Origin: Serratia silvae
GTDB taxonomy: Bacteria; Pseudomonadota; Gammaproteobacteria; Enterobacterales; Enterobacteriaceae
DNA: 64,000 nucleotides
Assembly (NCBI RefSeq): GCF_023282985.1
Contig: NZ_JAGQDC010000009.1
Coordinates: 62,001 to 126,000 of the forward strand
Direction of reading: 5' to 3'
This document shows, piece after piece, positions 17,740 to 27,056 of this stretch (within the stretch, counting starts at the first letter, position 1; the number at the start of each line of letters is the position of its first letter). The notes below the pieces were generated by a model that did no database searches, had not been told where the DNA came from, and saw nothing but the letters and a program-made list of their open reading frames with translations. Position numbers and translations under genes: made by a program.

Positions 17740-18522
17740 CTATAACGCCGTTACGCCAGCGTTGGCCGCCTGCCTTTCAAGCTCGGCCACCCGCTGATAA
17801 GCGGTACGCGGCACCAGACTAAAATCGCCGATCAGCAGGCTTTCACTGGCCGGATGGTTGACCATGGCGCTGGCCGCAGCGCGCAGGATTGCCAATTGTG
17901 AATCTGGCGTTCCGGCCGCCGAGATCAACGGCAAGCCAGGTACCGCAGCGGTACGGCCAATAATCTTCAGGCCAGCAACGGCTTGTGGCCGCGCCCGTTT
18001 CAACAGGGCAAAGCTGATGCAGTCGATAGCCGCAATATCCGCCAGCCCTTCCAGGATCATCTCCAATGAGCGATAGTGGCCGCCAGAGGCGATCGCCTGG
18101 CGGAAAAAACGCCCTTCCCGCGCCAGCGGTGCAATCAAGGCTCGCAGGCTGTTATATCCTGACTGCGAATCCCGGCTGTTATACGCCACTACACGCTCGC
18201 GGAAATCGTCCAGCCGTTCAGCCGGTTCATCCTCACGCACCACCAGCCAACTGCTGTAGTTCGCTCCGCTACAACCCTCTACACGGTAATGGTAAGTGCC
18301 CACCAGCTGTACCTGTGGTAACACCGTCACCAGCGGATAACCGCAGGTCTGGCTTAACAGCAGGTCAGGCCGTTGCCAGTGTTGCGGTAAATCCTGCGGC
18401 CAACTCAACTCTTGGGGAACCTCTACCATACCCAGTTGCCGCAGCTTATCGCGTAGCGCTTGCCAGAACGGTTCTACCTGTTGGTGGCTAACACCGTACA
18501 TCGGTAAAGAGACTATCGCCAT
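17740..18522 (-). CDS. PhnD-like substrate-binding-fold protein without signal peptide
   Basis: The 260-residue product starts MAIVSLPMYGVSHQQVEPFW and so lacks a signal peptide. Blocks typical of the COG3221 PhnD-like family are DLLLSQTCGYPLVT, GCSGANYSSWLVV, YNSRDSQSGYNSLRAL and SGGHYRSLEMILEG. Such proteins have the type 2 periplasmic-binding fold. Lacking export, it is probably a cytosolic sensor or binding protein. It starts 5 bases after the yehW stop, so it is the last gene of the osmoprotectant transporter operon, an unusual fifth member. ATG 18522 is chosen because the longer frame runs back into yehW. Confidence 0.75.
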   Translation of the reverse strand: MAIVSLPMYGVSHQQVEPFWQALRDKLRQLGMVEVPQELSWPQDLPQHWQRPDLLLSQTCGYPLVTVLPQVQLVGTYHYRVEGCSGANYSSWLVVREDEPAERLDDFRERVVAYNSRDSQSGYNSLRALIAPLAREGRFFRQAIASGGHYRSLEMILEGLADIAAIDCISFALLKRARPQAVAGLKIIGRTAAVPGLPLISAAGTPDSQLAILRAAASAMVNHPASESLLIGDFSLVPRTAYQRVAELERQAANAGVTAL

Positions 18523-18527
18523 GGAAG

Positions 18528-19298
18528 TTACCCCGTAGAAGATGAAACGCTCAGCCGCTGCTGACGCCAGGCGGTGAGGTAGCACACCCAGCGTTCAAAC
18601 AGCATGTCGGTAATGATCGCCAACAGCGCCACCACCACCGCCCCCTGGATCACATACGCCGTGTTGAAGCCGCTCAGACCAATGATGATCGGTGTTCCCA
18701 GCGTTTTGGTGCCCACCGTCGAGGCTATCGCCGCCGTGCCAATATTGATAATCACCGAAGTACGGATCCCCGCGACGATCACCGGGGCCGCCAGCGGTAG
18801 CTCAACGCGCCACAAAATTTGCCCGCGGCTCATTCCCACCCCTTGCGCTACTTCACGTGTGCCCGCCGGAACCGACTCTATCCCGGTCAAGGTGCCTTGC
18901 AGGATCGGCAATAAACCATACAGCACCAGCGCAATAATCGCTGGCTGCTCACTAAAGCCCATCACTGGCACCGCCACTGCCAATACCGCGACCGGTGGAA
19001 AAGTCTGCCCAACGGCAACCACTGTTTCTACCAATGAGCGAAACTCCCGCCCGGCACCACGCGTGACTGCGATGCCAGCGGTTACGCCAATCATTACCGC
19101 AATCAGGCTCGATACTGCTACCAGCGATAAGTGCGCAATAACCAGCGAAAAGAAGCTGTCCTGCTGATACACCGGCCTGTCCAGTTGTGGGAACCAGGCG
19201 GCAAACAGGCCATGTAGATGGTTCATGCCGAAAACCAGCCCCAATAGCAGAGCAAAAGTCCACGGCAGCGGATCGCGCCACCAGCGCCTGATGTTCAT
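18528..19298 (-). CDS. yehW: Osmoprotectant ABC importer permease YehW
   Basis: This 256-residue inner-membrane permease matches E. coli YehW. It has the OpuB-type permease core [22 protein letters not shown], the EAA-like loop [22 protein letters not shown] and [14 protein letters not shown]. It works with YehY, the ATPase YehX and the binding protein OsmF to import betaine-like osmoprotectants. The ATG at 19298 overlaps the yehX stop as ATGA. Confidence 0.93.
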   Translation of the reverse strand: MNIRRWWRDPLPWTFALLLGLVFGMNHLHGLFAAWFPQLDRPVYQQDSFFSLVIAHLSLVAVSSLIAVMIGVTAGIAVTRGAGREFRSLVETVVAVGQTFPPVAVLAVAVPVMGFSEQPAIIALVLYGLLPILQGTLTGIESVPAGTREVAQGVGMSRGQILWRVELPLAAPVIVAGIRTSVIINIGTAAIASTVGTKTLGTPIIIGLSGFNTAYVIQGAVVVALLAIITDMLFERWVCYLTAWRQQRLSVSSSTG

Positions 19299-20230
19299 GA
19301 CAGCGCCTTATGTGCTATCAAATCGCTGAAATGCAAAACGCCAAGCGCTTGCCCCTGATCGCCGACCACCGGTAAGCGTTCGCTACCTCGGGCAACAAAC
19401 ACCGACAGCGCCTCACGCAGACTGAGCATGGCCTGGATCGGTTCCCCTTCCGCCTCGCCCGGCCGCACCCTTTCGGCTACCGTGCCCAATGCCAACAGCT
19501 TGATCCCCCGATCGCTGCGGCCAAAGAAATCGCGCACAAAATCATTCACCGGGTTGGTCAGCAGCTCCAACGGAGTGCCCTGCTGCACCACACGTCCCTG
19601 ATCGAGCAGCACGATCCGATCAGCCAGCCCCAGCGCCTCATCGATATCGTGCGTCACCAGAACGATAGTACGGCCAGACAGTTGATGAATGCGGGCAATC
19701 TCAGCCTGTAACGAGGCTCGGGTCACTGGATCGAGCGCACCAAAAGGTTCGTCCATCAGCAACACCTCTGGATCAGCAGCCAGCGCCCGTGCTACCCCAA
19801 CCCGCTGCTGTTGACCGCCGGAAAGCTGATGTGGATAGCGGCGGCGGAACAGCTCCGGCTCCAGTTGCAGCAGCTCCATCAGCTCAGTAACCCGGTCACG
19901 GATCCGTGCCCGTGGCCACTTCAGCAACTGCGGCACCGTGGCGATATTCTCTTCCACCGTCCAATGAGGGAACAGGCCGATCGACTGGATGGCATAGCCC
20001 ATACGGCGGCGCAAATCCTGCGGCTTGAACTTATGGATCTCCTCACCAGCAAACCTGATCTTGCCTTCATCATGCTCGATCAAGCGGTTGATCATCTTCA
20101 ACGTGGTGGATTTGCCAGAGCCGGAGGTGCCAATCAGCACGGTAAACGCCCCTTCCGCCATGTTCAGCGAGAGATTGTCCACCGCCGGTTTCCCCTGAAA
20201 AATCTTGCTTACCCGGTCAAAGTTAATCAT
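19295..20230 (-). CDS. yehX: Osmoprotectant ABC importer ATPase YehX
   Basis: This 311-residue ATPase has Walker [10 protein letters not shown] (about 34-42), signature [15 protein letters not shown] (about 134-148), Walker [13 protein letters not shown] and the H-loop [11 protein letters not shown]-terminal CBS-like segment follows (about 260-310), as in OpuC/ProV-type ATPases, which often sense ionic strength. The ATG overlaps the yehY stop as ATGA, indicating translational coupling along the operon. Confidence 0.93.
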   Translation of the reverse strand: MINFDRVSKIFQGKPAVDNLSLNMAEGAFTVLIGTSGSGKSTTLKMINRLIEHDEGKIRFAGEEIHKFKPQDLRRRMGYAIQSIGLFPHWTVEENIATVPQLLKWPRARIRDRVTELMELLQLEPELFRRRYPHQLSGGQQQRVGVARALAADPEVLLMDEPFGALDPVTRASLQAEIARIHQLSGRTIVLVTHDIDEALGLADRIVLLDQGRVVQQGTPLELLTNPVNDFVRDFFGRSDRGIKLLALGTVAERVRPGEAEGEPIQAMLSLREALSVFVARGSERLPVVGDQGQALGVLHFSDLIAHKALS

Positions 20231-21393
20231 CTGGCAGTCACTTCCAACATTGAAATTATGAATTTAAACAGCGAATCGACGATCACCGCCATGGCAATCA
20301 CTGGGATCACCCCAAGCAGCACCAGATCAAGTGCGCTGCTGAGTAATCCTTGAAATACAATCGCGCCAAAACCCCCGGCACCGATCAGCGCGGCCACTAC
20401 TGCCATCCCCACGGTTTGCACCGCCAGGATCCGCACGCCGGTCAGGAACAACGGCAACGCCAGCGGTAGCTGTACGCCAAAGAAAATCTGCCCGCGCGTC
20501 ATTCCCATGCCGCTGGCGGACTCAATCACGCTAGCAGGCACACTTTGCAAACCGGCGACTACGCTGCGCACCAGTGGCAACAGAGCGTAGAGCACCAGCG
20601 CCACAATTGCCGGGGCCATGCCTATACCGCTGATGCCTAATTTGGCCAGCCAGGGAAACGCCGCTGCCAGCCCGGCTAACGGGGCAATCAACAGGCCAAA
20701 CAGCGCAATGGAAGGCACGGTCTGGATAATATTCAGCGTTGAGAAGATCGGTGTCTGCCAGCGGTTTGCATGGAAGCAAAGCACCCCCAGTGGCACACCA
20801 ATCAGTAATGCCGGTACCAGGGTAGCCAGCAAGATGGTCAAATGCTGTAGCAACGCCGCATCAAACACCTCTTGTCGGTTGTGGTACTCCTTCAGCAGGG
20901 AAAGCTGATCCAACCGATGGGTAAACAGCAACAGCGCGACAGGTACCACCACCAAGGCGTTACCCAGAATGCGCCACAGGTGCGATGGGGTGATCCGCGT
21001 CATGGCATCTGCGGCAATCAGGCCGCTCAACGCCGCCATCAGCCAACAACCACTACTCCATGAAGTGCGTGCCAGCGGGGAGCCCTGCAATGCCAGTTGC
21101 TGCGCGGTATAGCCGCTCAACCAAAAGATTATGGTCAATAGCACAGCGGCAACGCAGGCGGTCAGCAGCGCCCGATTGCGCGTAGGGGTCAACAAACTAA
21201 GCACAGCCAGCGCCAGTAACGGCAGCAGCAACCACAGCGCCGGGCCATGCAACAGTGAAATCAGAGAGATACTCTTGCCAGACAGCAGGCGATTGGGAGC
21301 ATAGCTGAGGAACGGTAGGCCAAAGGCCGCCAGCAGCAGCAAAATAAACAAGGTTAGTAATACGCGGTTTTTCAAGACAATAATCAAAATCAC
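20227..21393 (-). CDS. yehY: Osmoprotectant ABC importer permease YehY
   Basis: At 388 residues this matches the long permease YehY (385 in E. coli). An N-terminal block of extra membrane spans precedes the OpuB permease core (IQTVPSIALFGLLIAPLAGL, SASGMGMTRGQIFFGVQLPLALP, GAGGFGAIVFQGLLSSALDLVLLG). The start is uncertain: GTG 21393 has its GGGA too close, while an in-frame TTG six bases downstream (21387) has better spacing. It is separated from osmF by 130 bases containing a perfect palindrome. Confidence 0.9.
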   Translation of the reverse strand: MILIIVLKNRVLLTLFILLLLAAFGLPFLSYAPNRLLSGKSISLISLLHGPALWLLLPLLALAVLSLLTPTRNRALLTACVAAVLLTIIFWLSGYTAQQLALQGSPLARTSWSSGCWLMAALSGLIAADAMTRITPSHLWRILGNALVVVPVALLLFTHRLDQLSLLKEYHNRQEVFDAALLQHLTILLATLVPALLIGVPLGVLCFHANRWQTPIFSTLNIIQTVPSIALFGLLIAPLAGLAAAFPWLAKLGISGIGMAPAIVALVLYALLPLVRSVVAGLQSVPASVIESASGMGMTRGQIFFGVQLPLALPLFLTGVRILAVQTVGMAVVAALIGAGGFGAIVFQGLLSSALDLVLLGVIPVIAMAVIVDSLFKFIISMLEVTAR

Positions 21394-21453
21394 TCCCGGG
21401 TCTAATCAGCCAGTTAAGCGCAGAATGCATAACCACGCGTAAGCTGACGTCCC

Positions 21454-21494
21454 CTCACCCCAACCCTCTCCCACAGGGTGAGGGTTGGGGTGAG
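21454..21494. repeat. C/T-rich palindromic repeat, copy 3, between osmF and yehY
   Basis: CTCACCCCAACCCT (21454-21467) and AGGGTTGGGGTGAG (21481-21494) are exact 14-bp complements around a 13-base loop. The element sits in the 3' untranslated interval after the binding-protein gene and before the permease gene. Confidence 0.85.
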
Positions 21495-21523
21495 CAATAT
21501 CAGATTCAATCACCGAATCAAGG

Positions 21524-22453
21524 TTACTTAATCAACCCTTTCTGTTTCAGGTAATTGACCGCCACCTGTTTGGCATCCTGGCCTTCTACAGCGATCTGCG
21601 CGTTCAGTTGCTGCAAGGTTGGGCCATCCAGCGTGGCGAATACCGGCTTGAGCAGTTCGGCGATATTGGCGTGCTGCTGCAACGTTGCTTCACGGATAAT
21701 CGGTGCTGGCGCATAGATCGGCTGTACGCCCTGTGGGTCTTCCAACGTTTGCAGGCCCAGCGCAGCTACCGGGCCATCGGTACCATAAGCCATCGCCGCA
21801 TTCACCCCAGAGGTTTGTTCCGCCGCCGCCTTGATGGTCACCGCCGTATCGCCGCCAGCCAGTGACAGCAACTGATCCTGATTAAGCTTGAAGCCATAAG
21901 CATTCTGGAAGGCCGGTAGCGCGTCTGGGCGTTCGATAAATTCTGCCGATGCAGCCAGTTTGAACTTACCACCGCCGTTGATCCACTTGGCCAGATCTGC
22001 CAGGGTTTTCAGCTGGTTGGCCTGCGCCACATCCTGGCGAACGGCGATCGTCCAGGTGTTGTTTGCCGGGGCAGCATCCAGCCAAACGATCTTGTTCTGG
22101 TCATAGTCGAGCTTTTTCACTTTCTCAAACCCGGCTTGAGCGTTTTTCCAGGCCGCATCCTTTTCATCAGAGAAGAAAAAAGCACCGTTACCGGTATATT
22201 CCGGGTAAATATCAATTTCGCTGGAAGTGATCGCGCCACGCAGTACCTTGGTGGTACCCAACTGCAGCTTGTTGGTGGTTTTGATGCCGTTGGCTTCCAG
22301 CACCTGCACAATGATGTTGCCGAGCAACGAGCCTTCGGTATCAATTTTAGAACCCACGCGTACCGTATCGGCCGCCTGCGCAACGCCGCTGCCCCCCGCT
22401 AGAACGGTCAAAGCCAATGCCAAAAAATGTGCGCGTAATGGGGTAATAGCCAT
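21524..22453 (-). CDS. osmF: Osmoprotectant ABC importer binding protein OsmF
   Basis: This 309-residue protein has a signal peptide of about 27 residues ending AQA and the OpuC/OsmF binding fold. Diagnostic blocks are VRVGSKIDTEGSLLGNIIVQVLEANG, EIDIYPEYTGNGA and AMAYGTDGPVAALGLQTLEDPQGVQPIYAPAPIIRE. It binds quaternary ammonium osmoprotectants in the periplasm and delivers them to YehYW. GAGG precedes the ATG at 22453. It is the first gene of a five-gene operon, osmF-yehY-yehX-yehW-PhnD-like. Its promoter must lie in or beyond the desaturase remnant. Confidence 0.94.
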   Translation of the reverse strand: MAITPLRAHFLALALTVLAGGSGVAQAADTVRVGSKIDTEGSLLGNIIVQVLEANGIKTTNKLQLGTTKVLRGAITSSEIDIYPEYTGNGAFFFSDEKDAAWKNAQAGFEKVKKLDYDQNKIVWLDAAPANNTWTIAVRQDVAQANQLKTLADLAKWINGGGKFKLAASAEFIERPDALPAFQNAYGFKLNQDQLLSLAGGDTAVTIKAAAEQTSGVNAAMAYGTDGPVAALGLQTLEDPQGVQPIYAPAPIIREATLQQHANIAELLKPVFATLDGPTLQQLNAQIAVEGQDAKQVAVNYLKQKGLIK

Positions 22454-22485
22454 GCTTTATCCTCTTTTTTGATGATGCTTTCCGG

Positions 22486-22809
22486 TTATTTCGCCAGATC
22501 GATTGGAAAATCCTGCGTGGTATGAGCCCAGCGTATCACATGATGTTTCCCGACACTCTCCTGTTCTAACGGGTGCACTTCAACAGCAATCGGCGTCACA
22601 GCATGGTCAACAAACCAGTTGCCGTAGCCCTGCACCACAAACTCCTGGCTACGTTGCCGGTAGGCCTGCTGCTCAGCCAGATAGACTTTGCGCAGCCCGT
22701 ACCAAGGCAAACCGGGTAAATCAATCTGAACTAAATGATAGTTCAGATTGAGAAACAGCAGCCGCCACGGCCAAGAGGCCTCATTAGCCGCCTGCGCAAG
22801 CAACCAAAG
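22486..22809 (-). pseudogene. C-terminal remnant of a fatty acid desaturase-like gene
   Basis: An open stretch of about 107 codons begins right after the Gfo/Idh stop and lacks a credible start; the first start-like codon is TTG. The residues LNLNYHLVQIDLPGLPWYGL resemble the third histidine box of membrane fatty acid desaturases (HxxHH followed by LPxLPW). The box is broken here: HLVQI where HLVHH is expected. Downstream GYGNWF and VEVHP also fit the family's C-terminus. The upstream two thirds with the other His boxes and membrane spans are missing. I infer a decayed gene; the family call is moderate. Confidence 0.5.
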
Positions 22810-23940
22810 TCAATCGCGGTTGATATTCAGCCAGCGGCGCTGGTCGGCGGAGGCGGCAATCGCATCCAACACGCAGGATACCTTCCAGCCTTCCTCAAAG
22901 TCTGGCCACAGCCGGTCACCCGCCGCAATACCGTTGACCAGATCGCGGATCTCCACCGTTTTCTGATCGTTAAAGCCGATACCATGCCCGGCGCTGACAC
23001 AGAAGGCAGCGTAATCCGGGTGCTTCGGCCCAACCATGATGGTTTTAAAGCCCTGCCGCTCTGCCGGTTCGTCGTGACGGTACAGTTTCAGTTCGGCCAT
23101 GCGTTCTTGAGTAAAGCTCAGCGTGCCCTTGGTGCCGGTCACCACATAGGTCAGACCCATTTTGCGCCCGCAGGCAATGCGTGAGGTTTCTATGGTGCCC
23201 ATCGCGCCATTGGCAAAGCGCACCAACGCGCTGGCCTGATCTTCGTTTTCAACTTCGCACATCTTGGCCGGATTGTTCGGATCGGGCCGCCGCTTGATCA
23301 GTGTTTGCATATCGCCAGACACCGCAACAATATCCCCCACCAGATAATGCGCCATATTCACGATATGCGCCGCCAGATCGCCCAACGCCCCCAGCCCGGC
23401 GGTCGCTTTACGACAGTGCCAATCGATCGGCGCGCGCGGATCGGCCAGATAATCTTCATTATGTGTGCCGTAAAAATGCACCACCTCACCAATCTCACCG
23501 TTGGCGATGATTTCCCGCGCCAGCTGGCTGGTCGGGTTTTTCATATAGTTGAACCCAACCAGAGTTTTGACCCCGTTGGCCCGCGCGGCCTGCACCATCT
23601 CGGCGGCGTCTTGCGCATTCAGCGCCAGCGGCTTCTCGGAATAGACATGCTTGCCCTGCGCAATCGCCGCCAGGGCCATCTCTTTATGCAGGAAATTAGG
23701 GGCGCAGATATCCACCACGTCTATAGCAGGATCGGCTACCAGTTCGCGCCAGTTGGCGGTTGAGCGCGTGAAGCCAAACTCCGCCGCACGTTGGGCTGCC
23801 AGCTCGGGCGTCACTTCCGCCAACATCTCCAACACTAGCTCCCCTTTCAGCGGGAACACCGTGCCAGCCTGTGCATAGGCGATAGCATGGCAGCGCCCAA
23901 TATAGCCGGTACCGATCAATCCAACACGCACCTGTTTCAT
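22810..23940 (-). CDS. Gfo/Idh/MocA-family NAD(P)-dependent oxidoreductase
   Basis: This 376-residue protein has an N-terminal Rossmann fold starting VRVGLIGTGYIGRCHAIAY and the family motif VYSEKPLA (about 101-108), whose lysine is usually catalytic. The C-terminal half includes DLAAHIVNMAHYLVGDI, typical of sugar or inositol dehydrogenases (Asp and His in the DxxxH motif). Substrate is not predictable; inositol- or sugar-type substrates are likely. ATG 23940 has AGGGAG 7 bases upstream, so the frame to 23961 is dropped. A perfect 16-bp palindrome 50 bases upstream suggests local repression. Confidence 0.87.
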   Translation of the reverse strand: MKQVRVGLIGTGYIGRCHAIAYAQAGTVFPLKGELVLEMLAEVTPELAAQRAAEFGFTRSTANWRELVADPAIDVVDICAPNFLHKEMALAAIAQGKHVYSEKPLALNAQDAAEMVQAARANGVKTLVGFNYMKNPTSQLAREIIANGEIGEVVHFYGTHNEDYLADPRAPIDWHCRKATAGLGALGDLAAHIVNMAHYLVGDIVAVSGDMQTLIKRRPDPNNPAKMCEVENEDQASALVRFANGAMGTIETSRIACGRKMGLTYVVTGTKGTLSFTQERMAELKLYRHDEPAERQGFKTIMVGPKHPDYAAFCVSAGHGIGFNDQKTVEIRDLVNGIAAGDRLWPDFEEGWKVSCVLDAIAASADQRRWLNINRD

Positions 23941-23990
23941 CGTTTTCTCCCTAACCGTCAATAGAAATAAAAGTTCAATTAAATCTTATA

Positions 23991-24006
23991 TGAAATTTAA
24001 ATTTCA
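23991..24006. promoter_or_regulatory. Perfect 16-bp palindrome, candidate operator
   Basis: TGAAATTTAAATTTCA is an exact palindrome 50 bases upstream of the Gfo/Idh start. Its size and placement fit a dimeric repressor site. No regulator gene is adjacent, so the binding protein is unknown. The remaining bases to 24183 hold no supported gene. Confidence 0.5.
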
Positions 24007-24183
24007 CTAACAAGCCGATAATCAACTTTGCCCCTGATCCGTGACTGCCTTCATAAAACCCGATTAATAAAGAACACGTGGTTAACAAAATAGTGGGAAG
24101 GTAAGCTAAACCGCGCTGCTATTATAAAGCCGCGCGTGTGGGCCTTGATGCCACACTTTCGCCCCCTCAACAGAAGACACCTC

Positions 24184-24693
24184 ATGCCGCCGAAAATCTT
24201 GCTAAGTGCCTGCCTGGCCGGTTTCAACGTACGTTATAACGCTTCCAGCAAAACCGTTATCGATACCACCTTGCAGCAGTGGAAAGAAGAGGGACGTTTG
24301 GTGGTCTGCTGCCCCGAACTGGCCGCCGGTTTCCCCACACCGCGCCCACCGGCAGAGATTGCTGCCGCCAATGGTGCAAAGGTGATAACCAACCAGGCCA
24401 GAGTGATCGACGCACAAGGGAACGACGTCACCGATCAGTATCTGTTGGGTGCCCATCTGGCGCTGGATACCGCCCGCCGGCATGGCTGCCGTTTTGCCCT
24501 ATTGAGCGATCGCAGCCCTTCCTGCGGTAGCCAAACCATTTACAACGGCGCATTCAACGGCCAAACCCAGCCCGGCAGCGGTGTCACCGCTGAGCTACTA
24601 CGCCAACATGGCATCGAAGTGTTTTCCGAGCACCAGCTTGAGGCGTTGATCGAGCGTGTCCGGCTAGTTGAGCTGGGCCAGGCGATCCGCTAG
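24184..24693 (+). CDS. DUF523 family protein
   Basis: This 169-residue cytoplasmic protein matches DUF523 (also the N-terminal half of YbgA). It has the family blocks ILLSACLAGFNVRYNAS, VVCCPELAAGFPTPRPPAEI and LLSDRSPSCGS. Conserved cysteines in the first, second and third blocks suggest metal or cluster binding, but the function is unknown. I start at ATG 24184, directly before the conserved N-terminus. Its last 30 bases overlap the 3' end of the convergent Nudix gene. Confidence 0.85.
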   Translation: MPPKILLSACLAGFNVRYNASSKTVIDTTLQQWKEEGRLVVCCPELAAGFPTPRPPAEIAAANGAKVITNQARVIDAQGNDVTDQYLLGAHLALDTARRHGCRFALLSDRSPSCGSQTIYNGAFNGQTQPGSGVTAELLRQHGIEVFSEHQLEALIERVRLVELGQAIR

Positions 24694-25086
24694 CCGCTGA
24701 CGCAGATGGGCAATGCCCTGCGGGTGCCGCACAAATTCATCCGCAGGCATCATTTGCCAACACTGCCCTTCATTACCGAAGCGGATCGCCGCAATCTGTG
24801 CGAAGGAGATTTCCCCCACCATAAACCAGGTGGGCGGCGAGCCAGGCTTGATCCCAGCGTAACGCTGTTGCCAGACAATTTGCCGTACGGGCAAGAGAAT
24901 ACCGAATTCCTCCTCGGTTTCCCGTTGCACGCATTGCACCGGAGTTTCGTCGCCTTCACGCCCGCCGCCGGGTAAATCCCAGCAGCCAGGCCAGGGGATC
25001 GCCGGGTTGTCATCGCGCCGGTAAACCAGCACCAGGCCGCCGTACAGCAAGGCGATTTTCGCCCCATCAAACTCTTGGTCAATCAT
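24664..25086 (-). CDS. Nudix hydrolase
   Basis: This 140-residue protein has the complete Nudix box: GGGREGDETPVQCV then QRETEEEFGI, fitting G-x5-E-x7-REUxEExGU. Nudix enzymes cleave nucleoside diphosphates linked to another moiety. The substrate is unknown. ATG 25086 with AAGGGAG 8 bases upstream is preferred over GTG 25092. It overlaps the convergent DUF523 gene tail to tail. Confidence 0.88.
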   Translation of the reverse strand: MIDQEFDGAKIALLYGGLVLVYRRDDNPAIPWPGCWDLPGGGREGDETPVQCVQRETEEEFGILLPVRQIVWQQRYAGIKPGSPPTWFMVGEISFAQIAAIRFGNEGQCWQMMPADEFVRHPQGIAHLRQRLADRLAQLN

Positions 25087-25180
25087 CTGCACCGCTCCCT
25101 TTCAAACTGCAGCATACCAATATGCAAGATCGTTGAGGTATAGTGAAAACCTTCTTTGTCCCGACAGGCGAACAATAACC

Positions 25181-26026
25181 ATGAACTCTCCCTTTTTAGT
25201 GACTGCGCAATGGCTTGAACAGCATATCAACGACGAGAATCTGGCAATAGTTGACGTGCGCATGTCACCGGTTGGCCAAGTGCCAAAGAAAGACATGTTG
25301 GCCGAATTTGAGCGTGGCCATATTCCAGGTGCGGTGTATTTCGATATTGATGACGTCGCAGATAAAAATACTACGCTGCCGCATATGCTGCCCACGGCAG
25401 ACGCCTTTGCTGCTGCCGCAGGTAGACTGGGCATTAATGACCAGCAGACCATCGTGTTCTATGACGAAGGCAATCAGTTCTCTGCACCGCGCGGTTGGTG
25501 GACGTTCCGTAATTTCGGCGCGCAGAACGTTTTCGTGCTCGATGAAGGTTTGCAGGGTTGGACATCACGGGGAAACGCACTAGAAACTGGCCCCGCGCAG
25601 CCTACCCCCGCCACCTTCCGCGCGCACTTTAATGCCGAAGCGGTGGTGGATATGCAGCAGGTTGAGCAGGCGATGAACGACCAGCGGCAGATCCTCGACG
25701 CCCGTGCCGCCCCCCGTTTCTATGCTCAAGCTCCGGAACCACGCCCTGGTCTGCACCGTGGTCATATTCCTGGCAGCATCAATATTCCGTATGGCGATCT
25801 GCTGGAGAACGGGCGTTTCAAATCACTTGAGGCGCTGAAAAAAACCTTCGAAGAAAAAGGGGTCGATATCGACGCCCCCACCATCGTCAGCTGTGGCTCT
25901 GGCGTCACTGCCGCCGTGCTGGCCTTTGGCCTGCAATCACTGGATGCCAAGCAGGTGAAGCTGTATGACGGTGCCTGGAGCGAATGGGGAGCACTGAGTG
26001 GCAAGCAACCCATCGCTCAAGACTAA
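25181..26026 (+). CDS. sseA: 3-mercaptopyruvate sulfurtransferase SseA
   Basis: At 281 residues this equals E. coli SseA in length. It has two rhodanese domains (about 5-130 and 155-277), with the catalytic loop CGSGVTA in the second domain. It transfers sulfur from 3-mercaptopyruvate to cyanide or thiol acceptors. The family segments IVDVRMSPVGQ, GHIPGAVYFDIDDVAD and HRGHIPGSINIPYGDLL are present. ATG 25181 is chosen by alignment; the open frame to 25133 lacks support. It is convergent with the CDF transporter, 4 bases apart. Confidence 0.95.
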   Translation: MNSPFLVTAQWLEQHINDENLAIVDVRMSPVGQVPKKDMLAEFERGHIPGAVYFDIDDVADKNTTLPHMLPTADAFAAAAGRLGINDQQTIVFYDEGNQFSAPRGWWTFRNFGAQNVFVLDEGLQGWTSRGNALETGPAQPTPATFRAHFNAEAVVDMQQVEQAMNDQRQILDARAAPRFYAQAPEPRPGLHRGHIPGSINIPYGDLLENGRFKSLEALKKTFEEKGVDIDAPTIVSCGSGVTAAVLAFGLQSLDAKQVKLYDGAWSEWGALSGKQPIAQD

Positions 26027-26030
26027 AAAC

Positions 26031-26969
26031 CTATAGCCACTTGGCGTTGTGGGTAAAAGAGATAGTCAGCCAGCGGTGCGGGCTATCTTCACCAATGGCG
26101 TCGGCTATCTGGTCACGGATTTTATCCAGCTTGTGTACGCCGCTGTGTTCCATCTCTGGCGGGATCACGATGTGGATCTCAATAAACAGCCCACGGCCAA
26201 CGCGGGTGGCGTAATTGGAATAATCCAGGAAGCCATATTCCAGCGTCAGCTGCGCCATAATGGCTTCCACCCTGGCATCCAGGCTGTCCGGCGTCATCTG
26301 TAATACTTCCTGAATGGCAGATTTTACCGTTTTGATCGGCACCGGGATCAAGACCAGCGTCAACAGTGCCAGCGCGACAGGGTCGGCATAGACGTTGAGG
26401 TATTCATAACGGGTTCCTTCCATTAGCCAGGAAAGAATAAAAGCTACCAATAACGCCGAACTGATACAGGCCGACATCAGCCAGCTTTTGTTATCCAGCG
26501 CGATCAGCTCCGACTTGACCTGCTTATTCAGCCGGCTTTGCTTAACGTAGAGGGTAAAGCAGAAAGCGCTGACGGTAACGGCATAGACAATCGCCCAGCC
26601 CAGCTCGAGTTCACGCCCTCCGTCGGCAATGCCTTTGACTGCGTTCACAAAGGCATACAGACACAGCAACGCCAGTAAGCTGCCGTTAAATGCCAGCACC
26701 AGCGGTTCGACATGCCAGAACCCATACTGAAAACGGCGGCTATGGGGTTGCCCCAGCAGGCGGGATACCAGTAGAGATAATGAACACATGCCCGCATCCA
26801 ACGCCGAGAACATACCGTCAAACACGATCGACATGGAACCACAGACAATCCCGAACACGATCCCGGCACTGGCGATAAACAACGTGCAGAAGATCGACCT
26901 GCGCAGGATTTTTTGTTCTATTGCCGTGCTGGTTAACACTGGTGGCAACGTGGTGGGTGCTGTCGTCAT
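26031..26969 (-). CDS. Cation diffusion facilitator family transporter
   Basis: This 312-residue protein has about six membrane spans and a cytoplasmic C-terminal domain. The second span contains SIVFDGMFSALDAG, whose Asp residues fit a CDF metal site. The C-terminal part (TPDSLDARVEAIMAQL and IEIHIVIPPEMEHSGVHKLDKI) fits the CDF cytoplasmic dimer domain. Members export Zn, Fe, Mn or Co. The subgroup is diverged from YiiP and ZitB, and metal specificity is unknown. AAGGGAA precedes the start. Confidence 0.82.
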   Translation of the reverse strand: MTTAPTTLPPVLTSTAIEQKILRRSIFCTLFIASAGIVFGIVCGSMSIVFDGMFSALDAGMCSLSLLVSRLLGQPHSRRFQYGFWHVEPLVLAFNGSLLALLCLYAFVNAVKGIADGGRELELGWAIVYAVTVSAFCFTLYVKQSRLNKQVKSELIALDNKSWLMSACISSALLVAFILSWLMEGTRYEYLNVYADPVALALLTLVLIPVPIKTVKSAIQEVLQMTPDSLDARVEAIMAQLTLEYGFLDYSNYATRVGRGLFIEIHIVIPPEMEHSGVHKLDKIRDQIADAIGEDSPHRWLTISFTHNAKWL

Positions 26970-27056
26970 AATTCCCTTATTTCAGTCGGAAAGTTCGGAC
27001 ATGTTCTACCGTCAGGCGGCATCGTACTGAGTATGATCGACAAATGCAGGGTATAC

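Noticed and set aside
22486-22803. Intact 105-residue protein starting at TTG 22803
   Set aside because: No real start signal, homology begins mid-protein, and the metal-binding histidines are lost, so it is listed as a remnant.
22486-23940. Read-through fusion of the Gfo/Idh gene with the desaturase remnant
   Set aside because: They share a frame but are separated by a normal TGA, with no sign of selenocysteine or programmed read-through.
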